64,000 nt of DNA from Rhea pennata (Eukaryota > Chordata > Aves > Rheiformes > Rheidae). Within the stretch, counting starts at the first letter, position 1; each line of letters begins with the position of its first letter. Shown piece by piece: positions 47,701-56,125 of the stretch. Below the pieces are notes generated by a model that saw only the letters and a program-made list of their open reading frames with translations, was not told the DNA's origin and did not search any database. Where the stretch lies: NCBI RefSeq assembly GCF_028389875.1, contig NC_084664.1, positions 114,831,466-114,895,465 on the forward strand, in the 5' to 3' direction. The translations under genes were made by a program, and so were the position numbers.

Positions 47701-50003
47701 CCCCTCAGGTATTTCTTAGGGAGAGGTAATGTCGTATTACAAGAGATTACCTGGCTAAAACATTGATGTTACTCTTATTACAAAGCTAATCTGCTCCTAG
47801 AAAACCCTTAAAGTACACGACTGATCCAGCACTGACAGCCGGGGAACTAATAAAGGTCTGAAAAAATGATTAGCTAATAGCTTTGGTGAAAACAACGTAT
47901 TTCATTATGTCGTTTGCTCCAACATCAGCAACTTTCCGGATGCAGTTGCCTGTACTTCATCAAGATCTCTGCAGCATCATTTCAAACGCTGGCTGTGCTA
48001 TTAATTTTAATTGCTTATGCACTTTTAGAAAAGCCTAGTGGTGAAAAGCTTGCATTATATTTACTCTGTACCGACATCAAGCACAAAAACCTATTCAAAA
48101 AGTCTAGAGAAAAATATTTTACAAATCTGACAAGGCTTCCTCTATATTGGACTACAGAAGAAATAAAACAGAACAGTGTAACTGTACATGTTGTCTTAGG
48201 AATATGGGAGGGGAAGGGCAAGAATCATTTGAACGCTGTGATCACCAGGTCCCGCTCCCTGCCTTGCCTCTGAATTGCCCTGAATATACAGGGATGAGGC
48301 AGGTCGTGGTGGGGCAACAGCTGAGGAGGGAGGCTGTAGTTCTTAAGCAGTGGTCTTGAAGGTGGAAGAGAAGAGGCAATAGCCAGAGAGAGAGAAAAGA
48401 GGGAGAAAGAGAGACCAGCCCAGGGCCTGGTTCCTCATACTGTCCACGTACGAGAAAATTCCTTTTCTTGACCGCAGGTTCCAAACCACTCCCAGTGGAA
48501 AAGGATTTGAGTAAAAAGTTTTAAGAAGAGCTGGAAATCTGAATCAAGCAAGAGATAATGGAAGATGTGAGTAGGACTTGGGAGGAAAGACCAAGGACTT
48601 TATTGGACAGTAGCACAGCCTACATGATCCTGAGCAAAGAGAAAGCTAGTTGAAGATACAGATGGACAGTTATGCAGGCAAAAATGCAGAGAAACTGCCT
48701 AGAAGAGGGGACATCCATGTGAACGGTCACGGAGAGACCTACAGAAATGCCAGCTCATGAGTAAGCAGGGGCAACATGGGCAGAGAGCAGCAAATGGAGG
48801 CAGGAGGAGCGCAAAGTAAGTGGGCAGCCTTCCGAGGGAAATTAAAAATACTCAGTAGAGAGACTGGCACAGAAAGGAGAGAGAAAGCAGGGAGAGGGTC
48901 TGGCAGCAAGCTCCCCCAAACAGGAGCACTCAAGGGGACAGAAAGTGAGAAACAGGGCACAGAAAAGGAGCTGGTAGGAGGAGAACAGAAAAGAAGACAT
49001 GGAGGACAAGGTAAAAAGCCAAGGAAGTCAAAAAGGCTGGAAAAGGCAAGAAAACACAGGCCTAGAACCTCATGGCAATCCCAGCTGCTACCAAAAAGCA
49101 GGATGAAGAGCAGGAGCAAATTGAGGCAGATGCCTACAAGAGCAGGAGAAAAGAAAGGAAGGAGCAAGAGGGTGGGAATGATCCAGGACAGAGGGATGGG
49201 GCGGTTGAAAAGGCGCGAGGCCAAGAGAGGGCCAAAAAGGGGGGCAACCGCAGAGATTTCAGTGCAGGGCTGTGAGAAACGGCACTCTGCTACGCGCCAA
49301 AGCAGTGCCACGGGCGAACGTGCAGGGACACACGCTGCTGGCAGCAATGAGAGGCAAGGACGGGGAATAATCCCGCACGTAAAGCAGCACAACATAGTGC
49401 AACTGGCGTGGAGCTGCTGACCAACTCGGCAAGAGCTGGCAGAGCATCCCGAAAGTGCCTAACCGAGGATCACAAATATTATCCGTGATCCTCAGCAAAA
49501 CGCAGCTTGCCTCCCTCTTTGCCGACTGATCCCGCTAATCCCTCCCTCAGGCTTGAAAACTCATTTGAGACAAATTTCTGGAAAAGGCTGCCCTGGCCTG
49601 GCCTGGCCTGGCCAAAGCGATGGCAGGGAGGAAAGGCAAGGAGCCCGCCGGGCTGCAGCGCCCCGGGACGAGCCGGGGCACAGCCGGCACTAGCAGGGGA
49701 GCGGAGAGGCGCGGGGCCAGGCGTGCTGCAGGCCGGGGGAGCATCCCTCGGGAGTGCGCAGAGCGCCCGCTCCAGCGGCTGCCACCGCGGCGGCGCCTTC
49801 CTTTCCTCCCCTCTACCCGCCTGTTTATTTTTATTTATTTTTATTAAGAATATATATATGACGGAGCATTTCAGGGGCTGCCCGCACGGCAAACCCAAAA
49901 CGAGATGCCAAACGTGCATCCCCCCCGGCCCCCCGCCGCCCGCCCGCCCCCTCCTGCCGCCTCTCCCCGGCGCCCGGCTCACCTTGAACGACATCGTGCA
50001 CAT
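20656..50003 (-). CDS. ANKRD29: ANKRD29, complete gene, ten coding exons (spliced)
   Basis: Joining ten minus-strand exons gives 933 nt, 310 residues plus stop: 49983-50003, 44990-45100, 42846-42944, 40487-40585, 32964-33062, 30059-30157, 24133-24231, 23564-23659, 22387-22485 and 20656-20766. All junctions are GT-AG and all introns are phase 0. The protein is almost entirely ankyrin repeats: one longer N-terminal repeat (37 residues), seven of 32-33 residues, and a C-terminal cap beginning ANELPEELTKNERILRLLR. Segments such as WIASQMGHSEVVRVMLLRGA and KFSPTLG agree closely with my memory of human ANKRD29 (301 residues). The nine extra residues here are at the C-terminus. The protein has no signal peptide, membrane segment or catalytic domain. 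Ankyrin stacks act as protein-binding scaffolds; I know of no firmly established biochemical role for ANKRD29. It sits tail-to-head with NPC1 and head-to-head with LAMA3, as in human. Confidence 0.97.
20767..22386 (-). other. ANKRD29: ANKRD29 intron 9
   Basis: A 1.6-kb intron, donor GTACCC and acceptor CAG. It contains two copies of TTTTGGTAATAGAAAATACT at 21271-21290 and 21308-21327, separated by 17 bases that include the palindromic partner ACCAAAAG. The exon 9-proximal 300 bases are CpG-rich. No transposon or exon-like sequence is seen otherwise. Confidence 0.85.
22387..22485 (-). CDS. ANKRD29: ANKRD29 exon 9: ankyrin repeat
   Basis: Thirty-three codons from NGTSALHAAVLSGNARTVAL to ADPCLRNK, with the ankyrin signature (G-T-A-L-H-A-A, then V-LLL-GA) clear. 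It is bounded by TTCCAG and GTACCC. The exon is GC-rich, with many CpGs at third positions. Confidence 0.96.
22486..23563 (-). other. ANKRD29: ANKRD29 intron 8
   Basis: A 1.1-kb intron, donor GTTAGT and acceptor CCAG. The central part, roughly 22850-23130, is unusually rich in TAAT/ATTA homeodomain-type cores and lacks repeats. It is a candidate noncoding element but carries no coding signal. Confidence 0.85.
23564..23659 (-). CDS. ANKRD29: ANKRD29 exon 8: ankyrin repeat (32 residues)
   Basis: DGTTALLKAAIKGYNNVIEE through KFSPTLGLLK, flanked by TTAAAG and GTTAGT. It is one residue shorter than the other internal repeats. The usual GA turn near the end is replaced by SPTLG, as I recall also being the case in human ANKRD29, which helps identify the gene among ankyrin proteins. 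Confidence 0.96.
23660..24132 (-). other. ANKRD29: ANKRD29 intron 7
   Basis: The shortest intron of the gene at 473 bp, donor GTGAGT and acceptor TTTTAAAG. No repeat or further exon is seen. Confidence 0.9.
24133..24231 (-). CDS. ANKRD29: ANKRD29 exon 7: ankyrin repeat
   Basis: Thirty-three codons, DGTAPLWIASQMGHSEVVRV through RGAERDAARD, between TTGAAG and GTGAGT. PLWIASQMGHSEVV is a distinctive ANKRD29 segment and matches the human protein as remembered with almost no change. Confidence 0.97.
24938..25208 (+). mobile_element. CR1 LINE 3' end, plus strand
   Basis: The sequence has GACAAGAGGCAATGG, then GGGGAATTTCTTCACTGTGA, GTTGCCCAGAGAGGTTGTGG, CTGGAGATCTTCAAGGCCCG, ATTGGACTAGATGATCTCCA and GAGGTCCCTTCCAACCTTAC, ending GATTCTGTGATTC. 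This is the textbook avian CR1 3' end with its ATTCTGTG-type terminal repeat. It is 5'-truncated to about 270 bp and better preserved than the copy near 11 kb, so probably younger. It lies antisense to ANKRD29 in intron 6, starting about 0.7 kb upstream of exon 7. Confidence 0.96.
26175..26237. repeat. Short diverged tandem duplication
   Basis: AATCTACACTAAGA followed by AATCTGTGT-type sequence occurs at 26175-26202 and again at 26210-26237, about 35 bp apart. It is a local duplication in ANKRD29 intron 6. Confidence 0.75.
29461..29478. repeat. Homopolymer (A)18
   Basis: Uninterrupted A run in ANKRD29 intron 6 with no recognised retroposon body upstream. Confidence 0.9.
30059..30157 (-). CDS. 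ANKRD29: ANKRD29 exon 6: ankyrin repeat
   Basis: Thirty-three codons, DGASATFLAAQGGYLDVIRL through SSGAKVNQPRQ, between CTCAG and GTAATG. The repeat has Ser-Ala-Thr-Phe in the slot where the other repeats have Thr-Ala-Leu or similar, a departure from the T-P/A-L helix start. Confidence 0.97.
30158..32963 (-). other. ANKRD29: ANKRD29 intron 5
   Basis: A 2.8-kb intron, donor GTGAGT and acceptor CTCAG. It contains a diverged direct duplication at 31612-31644 and 31649-31679. A modest GC-rich patch lies near 32.2 kb, with no visible exon or transposon. Confidence 0.88.
31612..31679. repeat. Diverged tandem duplication, about 35-bp unit
   Basis: TTTTAAGGCTAT, then TATTTCTGCA and AGAAA are repeated in the same order at 31612-31644 and 31649-31679. 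It is a local event inside ANKRD29 intron 5. Confidence 0.8.
32964..33062 (-). CDS. ANKRD29: ANKRD29 exon 5: ankyrin repeat
   Basis: Thirty-three codons, DGGTALLAACQYGHAKVVET through KHGANIHDQLY, between CCACAG and GTGAGT. It shows a complete ankyrin signature (GGTALLAA, GH, VVETLLKHGA). The HDQLY ending is characteristic of ANKRD29. Confidence 0.97.
33063..40486 (-). other. ANKRD29: ANKRD29 intron 4
   Basis: The largest intron at 7.4 kb, donor GTAAGC and acceptor CCACAG. No CR1, simple-repeat array or exon-like segment is recognised. A plus-strand open frame of 165 codons at 33878-34375 lies in slightly GC-richer sequence and shows no known motif. AT-rich, repeat-free sequence near 37.1-37.45 kb resembles conserved noncoding DNA by texture only. 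Confidence 0.85.
40487..40585 (-). CDS. ANKRD29: ANKRD29 exon 4: ankyrin repeat
   Basis: Thirty-three codons, SGATPLFFAAQQGHNDVVKF through EFGASTEFKNK, between TTACAG and GTAAGC. FFAAQQGHNDVV is a distinctive run shared with human ANKRD29 as remembered. Confidence 0.97.
40586..42845 (-). other. ANKRD29: ANKRD29 intron 3
   Basis: A 2.3-kb intron, donor GTAGGA and acceptor TTACAG. It has a small direct repeat of AAGTACATGTTT near 41.79-41.81 kb. No transposon is identified. Confidence 0.88.
42846..42944 (-). CDS. ANKRD29: ANKRD29 exon 3: ankyrin repeat
   Basis: Thirty-three codons, LGTTALMVASYYGHIDCVRE through QGADINLQRE, between TCCCAG and GTAGGA. GHIDCVRELVLQGADINLQR matches the human protein from memory. 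The repeat begins with Leu where human has His. Confidence 0.97.
42945..44989 (-). other. ANKRD29: ANKRD29 intron 2
   Basis: A 2.0-kb intron, donor GTATGC and acceptor TCCCAG. A MIR/L2-like relic is suspected at 43349-43470. The rest is unique, AT-leaning sequence. Confidence 0.88.
43349..43470 (-). mobile_element. Probable MIR/L2-like relic
   Basis: The sequence runs TTTTTACCATTTGTAGAATA, then CAGAAGTTAACTGACTTTTC, then GTCAGTGTCAGGAATAGGGT followed by CCAGGTCT. This is the order found on the complement of MIR (ccattttacagatg, then agttaagtgacttgccc, then agtggcagagctgggat, then ccaggtct). Similarity is weak and gapped. Confidence 0.45.
44990..45100 (-). CDS. ANKRD29: ANKRD29 exon 2: first ankyrin repeat
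   Basis: Thirty-seven codons, KETPLANAAFWAARKGNLAL through NSGRVDVDCKDS, between TCACCAG and GTATGC. The repeat is longer than the rest and lacks the initial DG, as expected of an N-terminal capping repeat. The wording matches human ANKRD29 from memory nearly throughout. Confidence 0.97.
48350..49270. repeat. Purine-rich (GA-rich) low-complexity tract
   Basis: On the plus strand this block is dominated by A and G (strings such as AGAGAGAGAAAAGAGGGAGA and AGAAAGGAAGGAGCAAGAGG). On the ANKRD29 sense strand it is therefore polypyrimidine. It is an interrupted, imperfect array rather than a clean microsatellite. The bias removes stop codons, producing open frames of over 210 codons on both strands at about 48739-49420. 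Confidence 0.8.
49595..49614. repeat. (CCTGG)n short array
   Basis: Four consecutive CCTGG units in ANKRD29 intron 1 just inside the CpG island. Confidence 0.8.
49983..50003 (-). CDS. ANKRD29: ANKRD29 exon 1: start codon and seven codons
   Basis: The minus strand reads ATG then CTMSFK and a GTGAGC donor. Human ANKRD29 begins MCRMSFK as I recall, so the start is chosen by homology, by the phase-0 donor and by the CpG island. The context has G at -3 but T at +4. A second ATG at codon 4 has A at -3 and could also initiate. The frame upstream stays open for 77 codons, so sequence alone does not exclude an earlier start. Confidence 0.93.
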
Positions 50004-50041
50004 CGCAGCGCGCCGCCCCGCGCCGCCCCGCCCCGCGCAGC

Positions 50042-50093
50042 GCTGCGCCGCGCCGGGCTGCGCCGCGCCGGGCTGCGCCGCGCCGGGCTGCGC
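50042..50093. repeat. ANKRD29: 15-bp tandem repeat in ANKRD29 5' region
   Basis: GCTGCGCCGCGCCGG is repeated three times exactly plus a seven-base partial copy, 39-90 bases upstream of the ANKRD29 start codon. It is likely in the 5' UTR or core promoter. On the minus strand it reads CCGGCGCGGCGCAGC, in frame with the start as repeated PGAAQ if translated. Confidence 0.92.
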
Positions 50094-50212
50094 GGGGCGG
50101 GGCGAGGGGCTGCGCGGGGCCGTCCTCCCCCCTCCATCCTCCCTCCCGCAGGCGTTCGTGCCCGCGAGTTTAAAGCATTGCTCCAAATATTCCTGTTTTT
50201 TTAAATTATTTT

Positions 50213-50246
50213 TTATATATATATATATATACACATATATATATAA
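50213..50246. repeat. (TA)n microsatellite upstream of ANKRD29
   Basis: An alternating TA tract with a single ACAC interruption, at the upstream edge of the ANKRD29 CpG island. It is likely length-polymorphic. Confidence 0.92.
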
Positions 50247-53010
50247 TACCTGGCTTGTGTGCGCCCCGCTGCCGCCGGCGCTACCTCACACAGAGGGAGA
50301 CAGTCAGTCCTTAAAGGCTTAATTTTAAACCTATAAAAACGAACGGCTGTCAGGCCGGTGCTGAAACACTGTCCCAGGCATGCCCCGTTTTGCCTGGCTG
50401 CGGCAGATTTCACTGAAAGTCGGCGTGGTGTCAAGCAGGCAAAACGAGACCTGCTCCCGTGGGAGATTCCTGAATTTCTTTGCTGTTGTTGGCTTAAACA
50501 GAGCCCTTGGCTGGGGGTGGGGGGTGTCTTTTGATGTGCACGCAGAAACCCCATTCATAAGAAAATCATGCACATGCATGGAGAGAACAAATCTATTTGC
50601 ATTGAGATCCAAGTAGTTTATTCTGCAAAGCTGCAGATGCAAGTGGAGATTTTCTGCAGATATTTTCCTGAGGCAAAATTCATCTGTGCATACAGTAAAG
50701 CAAACAGTCTTCGAGCAGATGAGAGCTGCTCATAGCATAAGCTCATCTTAGAGTGCATGGCCTGGTGTGACCCTAACCTTGATTACTGCGAGCTCATAGA
50801 AATACAGGTGACGGTTCTGATCATTTCCGAAATGTAAAAGTACTGGATAAATTCAGTAGATTGCATAGTTAAGAGTCATCCTTGCTCTGCTCCAGCTGCA
50901 CAGCTATGCTTGCCCACTGATAGAGGAAAATATTAGTAATCTGTACACACTCCCTGCCTCACCCCTGGAAAATCCCTGTATTTAATCTATCTTGAATAAT
51001 ATGCCAACCATATAACAGTCAACAGCCAAAAATGTTAGTTCTCTGACAAAGAAAAGACAAAGAATTCTCTGGATGAGCTGCAAAGAGGGAGAATAATATA
51101 ATTCAGTTTTTCTTTTGGGCTGCACTTATTTTATATACAAACGGTCAAAGTTTGAAAGTGCCTTTCTTAATTTGCCAAAAAATCTGGAACTGCCACCTAT
51201 TTTCACTTGCATGTGCTGTGCTGTGACTTTGCTTTCAGGTGGCTGTTTTTGTATTTGGATGCAATAATGCATGAGAAAAAGTGCTCAGCATGTACATTAG
51301 CTATGTGTTGTTTTGGAGATGGTTGAAAAGTTATTCCAGAAAGCATTTTGGAGCTATCTTTTTCGGTGCGCACCTCTATCTATATGGGCAAAAAAGAAAC
51401 ATATTTATAAAGCCAAGAATTTATTGTTAATATAATTAAAATCTTAACAATCTAACCCAAGAATTATTATTAGCCCAGATGTAATTACAGAAAACCCTTT
51501 GCGTAACTCATAGACAAGCCTTGCCTAAACAAGAAGAGTTCAGGCCTATCTATCTAGAAAGAATGAAACGAAGTGGCCAAACTTTTGGGTTAGCCAAAAC
51601 ATTCACTTTGCAATATTGATCCAAACATGAGTTTTTATGCATACGTATATATACATTTCTATTTGTTTTTTAAAGTAGCTATCAACGGGCTATCATCTAT
51701 GAATTGTTTAGAAATACTGAAAAAGAGCAATATAAATGTGTTGTTGCTTAAGTAAACAGCTATCTGTCTTTCAGCAGAGGAAGGCGGTTAGTGTTTGCAG
51801 TTTGACTTCAGTGAGCTCGGCCGTGGGATGTTGCCCCATCTCGAGGACCTACAGCTGACTTTGACTATGACATTTGCTAGACTCCAGAGCTTAGTACTGC
51901 TGGTTGTATCACCCACTGCATCCATCCTAAGGCCATACAACCCAGGACATGTTACGCTGGCAAATGTGTTTTTCTGCTCTAAATTTTTGCATTTCCTTTA
52001 CAGCAGTATGTCTATAGTTGATACATTTGCTTCCCATTTGCTGGGAATTTATTCCCTGACTGTAACTTATTTTTTTATGAAGTTTTAAGAAAGAGAAGGT
52101 AGAGATCTTAATATAATGTTATGGATTTCAGCCCTATTTGCTTTGTCTTCCTTTTCATAACAAGAACTGTCCTGAATATTTAGTTATTTAATTATTCAAA
52201 AATATAAATGGGTTTGTTTACTTCTTCAGAAATAAATTACTTTATTCAGTGATTAAAAAGAAAAAGTAGTCTAAAAATTTAATTGGAGTAGTCTCTAGCA
52301 ATTTCAGTTACAAATTTTGAAGCCTATTTACTCAGTCAACAATAGGAATGTTCTATTAGGTTGCAAATGAAAACATACTGAATATGCTGGATAAAAAGTG
52401 AAGGCTACTGTGAAGAAGAGATTGTATTTCTACTTTACTAAAGAAATCAATCCCTTTGCCACTCTCGGTTCTCTCGGTTTTTCACCTTTTAAAAAGGTGA
52501 ATCATTGCCTTTTAGGGGATTGTTGTATGTTTCTGCCTATGACTTCTCATGTAGATTTGGGCAAGCCTTTTGCATCGGTATCTTCAAAAATAGCTCCTTA
52601 TTTTGAGTTTCGCATGCTCCCTCATCTTGTAACCCAAAATGCAGACAGCCAGGTCAAAGGTTACTTTTGAAGACATTGGCTAAACTTTTTTGCACATCAG
52701 TTTTAACCAGCAGCACGTTCAGCGCGCGAGAAGACAGCAGCTCTAAAACTTCTTTCTCTTTGCCTGACCTCTGGACCCTTTGTGGGCACATCTACACTAG
52801 TGTTCTAGTCTGGATCAGGAGTACACCTTTGAAGCGAATCTCCTGATGATCTCTTCTTTCTGTGTTGTTCATATTGAGGAGTGACCATGCAGCATGCAAA
52901 CTGGCTTCTTTGTGAATGAAACAAAGCTGGAAGAAATATTCCAAGGATAGACTTGAGAGATTGCAAATGGGCCTTCACATCCTGGAATTGAATAACAGCT
53001 AATCTGAAGT
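50247..53010. other. Intergenic sequence between ANKRD29 and LAMA3, proximal part
   Basis: Unique, increasingly AT-rich sequence with no exon, RNA gene or transposon recognised. The part around 51.1-51.5 kb is rich in ATTA/TAAT cores and repeat-free and is a candidate noncoding element by texture only. Confidence 0.6.
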
Positions 53011-53043
53011 AAAAACAAAACAAAACAAAACAAAAAAAAAAAA
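53011..53043. repeat. (AAAAC)n simple repeat
   Basis: About four AAAAC units ending in a run of A in the ANKRD29-LAMA3 intergenic region. Confidence 0.88.
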
Positions 53044-54749
53044 TCCAAAACTTGGAAGGGTACAGACTGGACTTCAGGTCTTCAGTCAACTGTTTTGCTC
53101 TACAGATCTATTCCTGTTAGTCTGCACTACTTGCTAATTAAAAAAGGCTGTGCTGTACAAAGCAGATTGTTCCTGCTGGCTCAGGTATCTCCACACTACA
53201 GTGCTGGTTTTGGTGTGGAAAGAAGACCCAGCATGTTGGCCCAGCATCCGCTCTGGCCCGCTCTGCTGGCTTAAAAGCAGCCAAAGCCTTGTGCCACTGG
53301 TCCTTCCTCTTCTCCTGTTCGTGTTTTCTCCCTCAGTGAGAACTTTGAATGTCTCAGTATTTGCCAAGGGCTTGTAGGTGTCCTGCAATAACTACAAATG
53401 GGCTACAAAATGTTTGGAAATCCTGCCCGCTGTGCTTTACAGGTTGACTTTGTAGCTCATGTGCAGTCCACAAGCTAGACTTACTGTATGTGTGCTCCAC
53501 CAGCTCTCTCCACAAACACGGGGAATCCAACCTTTTAATGATGCACTGTGTGCAGGCATGGTACAAATCATGCACAACAAACGTGACACTTTCCCAGCAT
53601 ACTGTACCTGTACAACACGAGCAATACATCCTGAAGTGTCTGACCATGCCCATCCTCTGCTCAGGAGCATGAATCATTCCAAAATTAGCACATTACATTA
53701 CCTGAAAGTATTCTGCCCAAGGGAAGCCTCAACTACTTCTTGGTTGCAATTTTTAATGGCCTATGGTTCCTTCATAGGTACTTATGGTCAAAGATCTGGG
53801 CTACTTTCTTTAAATAAGAACAGCACTGCATAGATATGCATGTGAAACACTTATGCAACCCAAGATAAAAACAGCTGCATGTCTCAAATGGATTATTGTT
53901 AAATTGGCTAACCTTTGCTTACTAAATGCTAAGACAACATGAGGTGACATTAAATCAAGTGCAATACATTGCTGTTATTCTAACTTTCTTTTAAGGTATT
54001 TTTGGAAAAACTCTTCAAAATGGGAATACTGAAAGATTTGAGAGGAGGTTCAAAATTATTTAGATGAATTATTTAGAGGATATTTTACAGCCTGCATTCA
54101 GCTATGAGTGCAGACAGTCTTAAATCACAAAAGTGCCAGTACATATCCATCAACATGTCATTGTAAAAGTGCACAGGCACACACACATTCTCGATGCCTC
54201 ACGGCTGTGTTACTGAGCTGGTATGTAGTCACCTAACTAGATCTATTTATGAATGAAAAAGATTCTGTTCATTTCAAGCCAAAAATGATATTCTTGCTAG
54301 CACTCCATGGACAGAGATCTCAGTAACATACAGAGCAGATTACTGCATCAGGAAGACCTGATGCTTGGGATACTTGACTCAGAAATCATACAATGTGAAT
54401 CCTAGGATTAATTCACAGGACTGTTTCAAGGTAATTCATGCTGTAACTCCTTTTCAGTACATTCGCACCCTTGTCTATGAGACTGCTTTGAGGTGCTGGG
54501 AAGCACTTATGCAGTGATTCTTCGAGGAATCTTACCTGGTTTTGTCTATGTTTTTGCTGTACAAAGAACTTAAATTAATTTAAATGGAAAATGGAATACT
54601 GTAAACTACAGAGAAAATTAATCTAACATATTGAGTGACTGCTAAGTTTATAATTACCAGGGGCACCATGATCTTCAAATGCACTTTTTATGCACTTATA
54701 TTACACTTCTTATGTAAAGACGTTAAAGTTGTTTTTTTTTAAGTAAGTC

Positions 54750-54858
54750 ATATTGTTATCCCTGTTATTCAAGAGGGAGCTATGTAAATTAAAGCAATTT
54801 ATTTCCAAGATCACATAGCAAGCTTATAGAAAGCTCAGAGTTAGTTTCAACATTTGGC
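54750..54858 (-). mobile_element. Probable MIR/L2-like relic, minus strand
   Basis: The plus strand reads TATTGTTATCCCTGTTATTC, then AATTAAAGCAATTTATTTCC, then AAGATCACATAGCAAGCTTA followed by CAGAGTTAG. This follows the order of the complement of the MIR/L2 consensus (tattatccccattttacag, then gttaagtgacttgccc, then aaggtcacacagctagtaag). It is highly diverged. Confidence 0.5.
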
Positions 54859-54999
54859 TGAAACACAAACTGCTGAAACAGATCTTCTGCACATATTCCA
54901 CATTACATTTTGGACATTTACTGCTCATTCAGTCCCAAAGCCAACTCTAGTCACACAGTGCTTTCTACATGCTCTCTCCTCTGAGCATCCCTCAGGCTG

Positions 55000-56097
55000 C
55001 TTAGCTAGGGTCTCTTTTTGGGAACTAATACTAAGCTACATATAGTAAAGAAAGCTGTGTACTGCAAAAAATCACATATTCACATTACAGCTCTTCCACT
55101 GACTTCCATCCTTAATTCTGCCTACATTGGTAGGCAGTGCCAGGTTCCTTATGCACCTAGGCTAGGACGTACATTTCATTCCCAGTATTTCACAGATGGA
55201 ACTGAGAACAGAAATCACGTTTGTTTATAACAGATCTCAGTTCCTACTCCTTAAATAGCACTGCCTTTTGGGGGAAAAAAATGTGTTTTTTCTACATTGC
55301 TTCAAGGGATCCAGTAGAGATCTACTCTGCTTGATAATCTGAGGCCCAGCTGACTGTAAGGGTGTAGCACAGACCTGTGCACGACACCATGATGGACTCT
55401 CTGAACAGTTTTCATGAGATCCTTTTGAAGGCAGTTTCCCATGACAGTTTTCTCCGTGATCGCTCTGCCTTCATCGCTGTCCTCAACCAGCTTCCATTTA
55501 AGAGTCAATAAGAGATTTTAGTAACCCTGAATATAAGTCTGTAAGCTGCAAAAAGAGGTCCTTTTCCGTGGCTGGCCCATGCAAAGAATAGCAGTGCTGC
55601 CAGTTACTCCTCTAACACAGGCAGTGGGGCTCTGTGCCGAAGCTGTCAGTGTTTGGACTAGCTTCAGCCTCTGATGAGTGCTTGTGCAGAGCAGTGTACC
55701 TGGGACAACGGAAGCACTGAAGGGTCAGCCTGGCACTTCAGAATCACAGCAAATCAGTGTATTTTTAAATACTGTGCTTTTATGAAGTGGTTTCATTTGA
55801 GAAGAAGCAAGAGAATAATTTAGGATGTGTCTGAGTTTAAGGTAGGAAAACAGCCATCTAAGAAGCCTGGAGGTAATACTCTTGGTTAATGCTAAAATGG
55901 TGGGATCTTTTAAAAATATTATTAGACTTATAAAATCTGTTGTATCTTCTACATTACCTAAAGTTGTTACTTTTACCAGACCGAGAGGTCTTGAAGTTTG
56001 CATTATGACTATGCTTATGAAACCTGTGAAATACTAAGTTCATAATGTATATTGTATATTATGTATAAGATCATAATTAATCTATTTCTACCCTTTC
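55000..56097. other. Intergenic sequence, nothing recognised
   Basis: Unique AT-leaning DNA. Short open frames are present but have no known motif or exon-like splice sites that I can support. Confidence 0.55.
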
Positions 56098-56125
56098 AAA
56101 AAAAAAAAAAAAAAAAAAAAAAAAA
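56098..56125. repeat. Homopolymer (A)28
   Basis: An uninterrupted A run in the ANKRD29-LAMA3 intergenic region. No retroposed gene or SINE body is recognised upstream of it. Confidence 0.95.

Larger units (their letters stand above)
45101..49982 (-). other. ANKRD29: ANKRD29 intron 1
   Basis: A 4.9-kb intron, donor GTGAGC and acceptor TCACCAG. It contains a purine-rich block at about 48350-49270 (plus strand) and the intronic part of the promoter CpG island from about 49.62 kb. No transposon or extra exon is seen. Confidence 0.88.
49620..50165. promoter_or_regulatory. ANKRD29: CpG-island promoter of ANKRD29
   Basis: A CpG-dense block flanks the seven-codon first exon and its presumed 5' UTR, interrupted by an AT-rich patch at about 49820-49865. 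It contains GC-box-like strings and a 15-bp tandem repeat upstream of the start codon. A (TA)n tract at 50213-50246 marks its upstream edge. No TATA box at a sensible position is obvious. Confidence 0.8.

Noticed and set aside
48776-49420. A 214-codon plus-strand open frame in ANKRD29 intron 1 as a possible gene.
   Set aside because: The frame is explained by purine-rich composition, with an equally long frame on the opposite strand and no domain. Kept only as a low-complexity tract and a finding.
49507-50322. A 271-codon plus-strand open frame antisense to ANKRD29 exon 1.
   Set aside because: It is a shadow of the CpG island, Pro/Ala/Arg-rich, and runs into the TA microsatellite.
56098-56125. 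The A28 run as the tail of a processed pseudogene or SINE.
   Set aside because: The sequence upstream shows no similarity to a gene I recognise and no target-site duplication could be identified.
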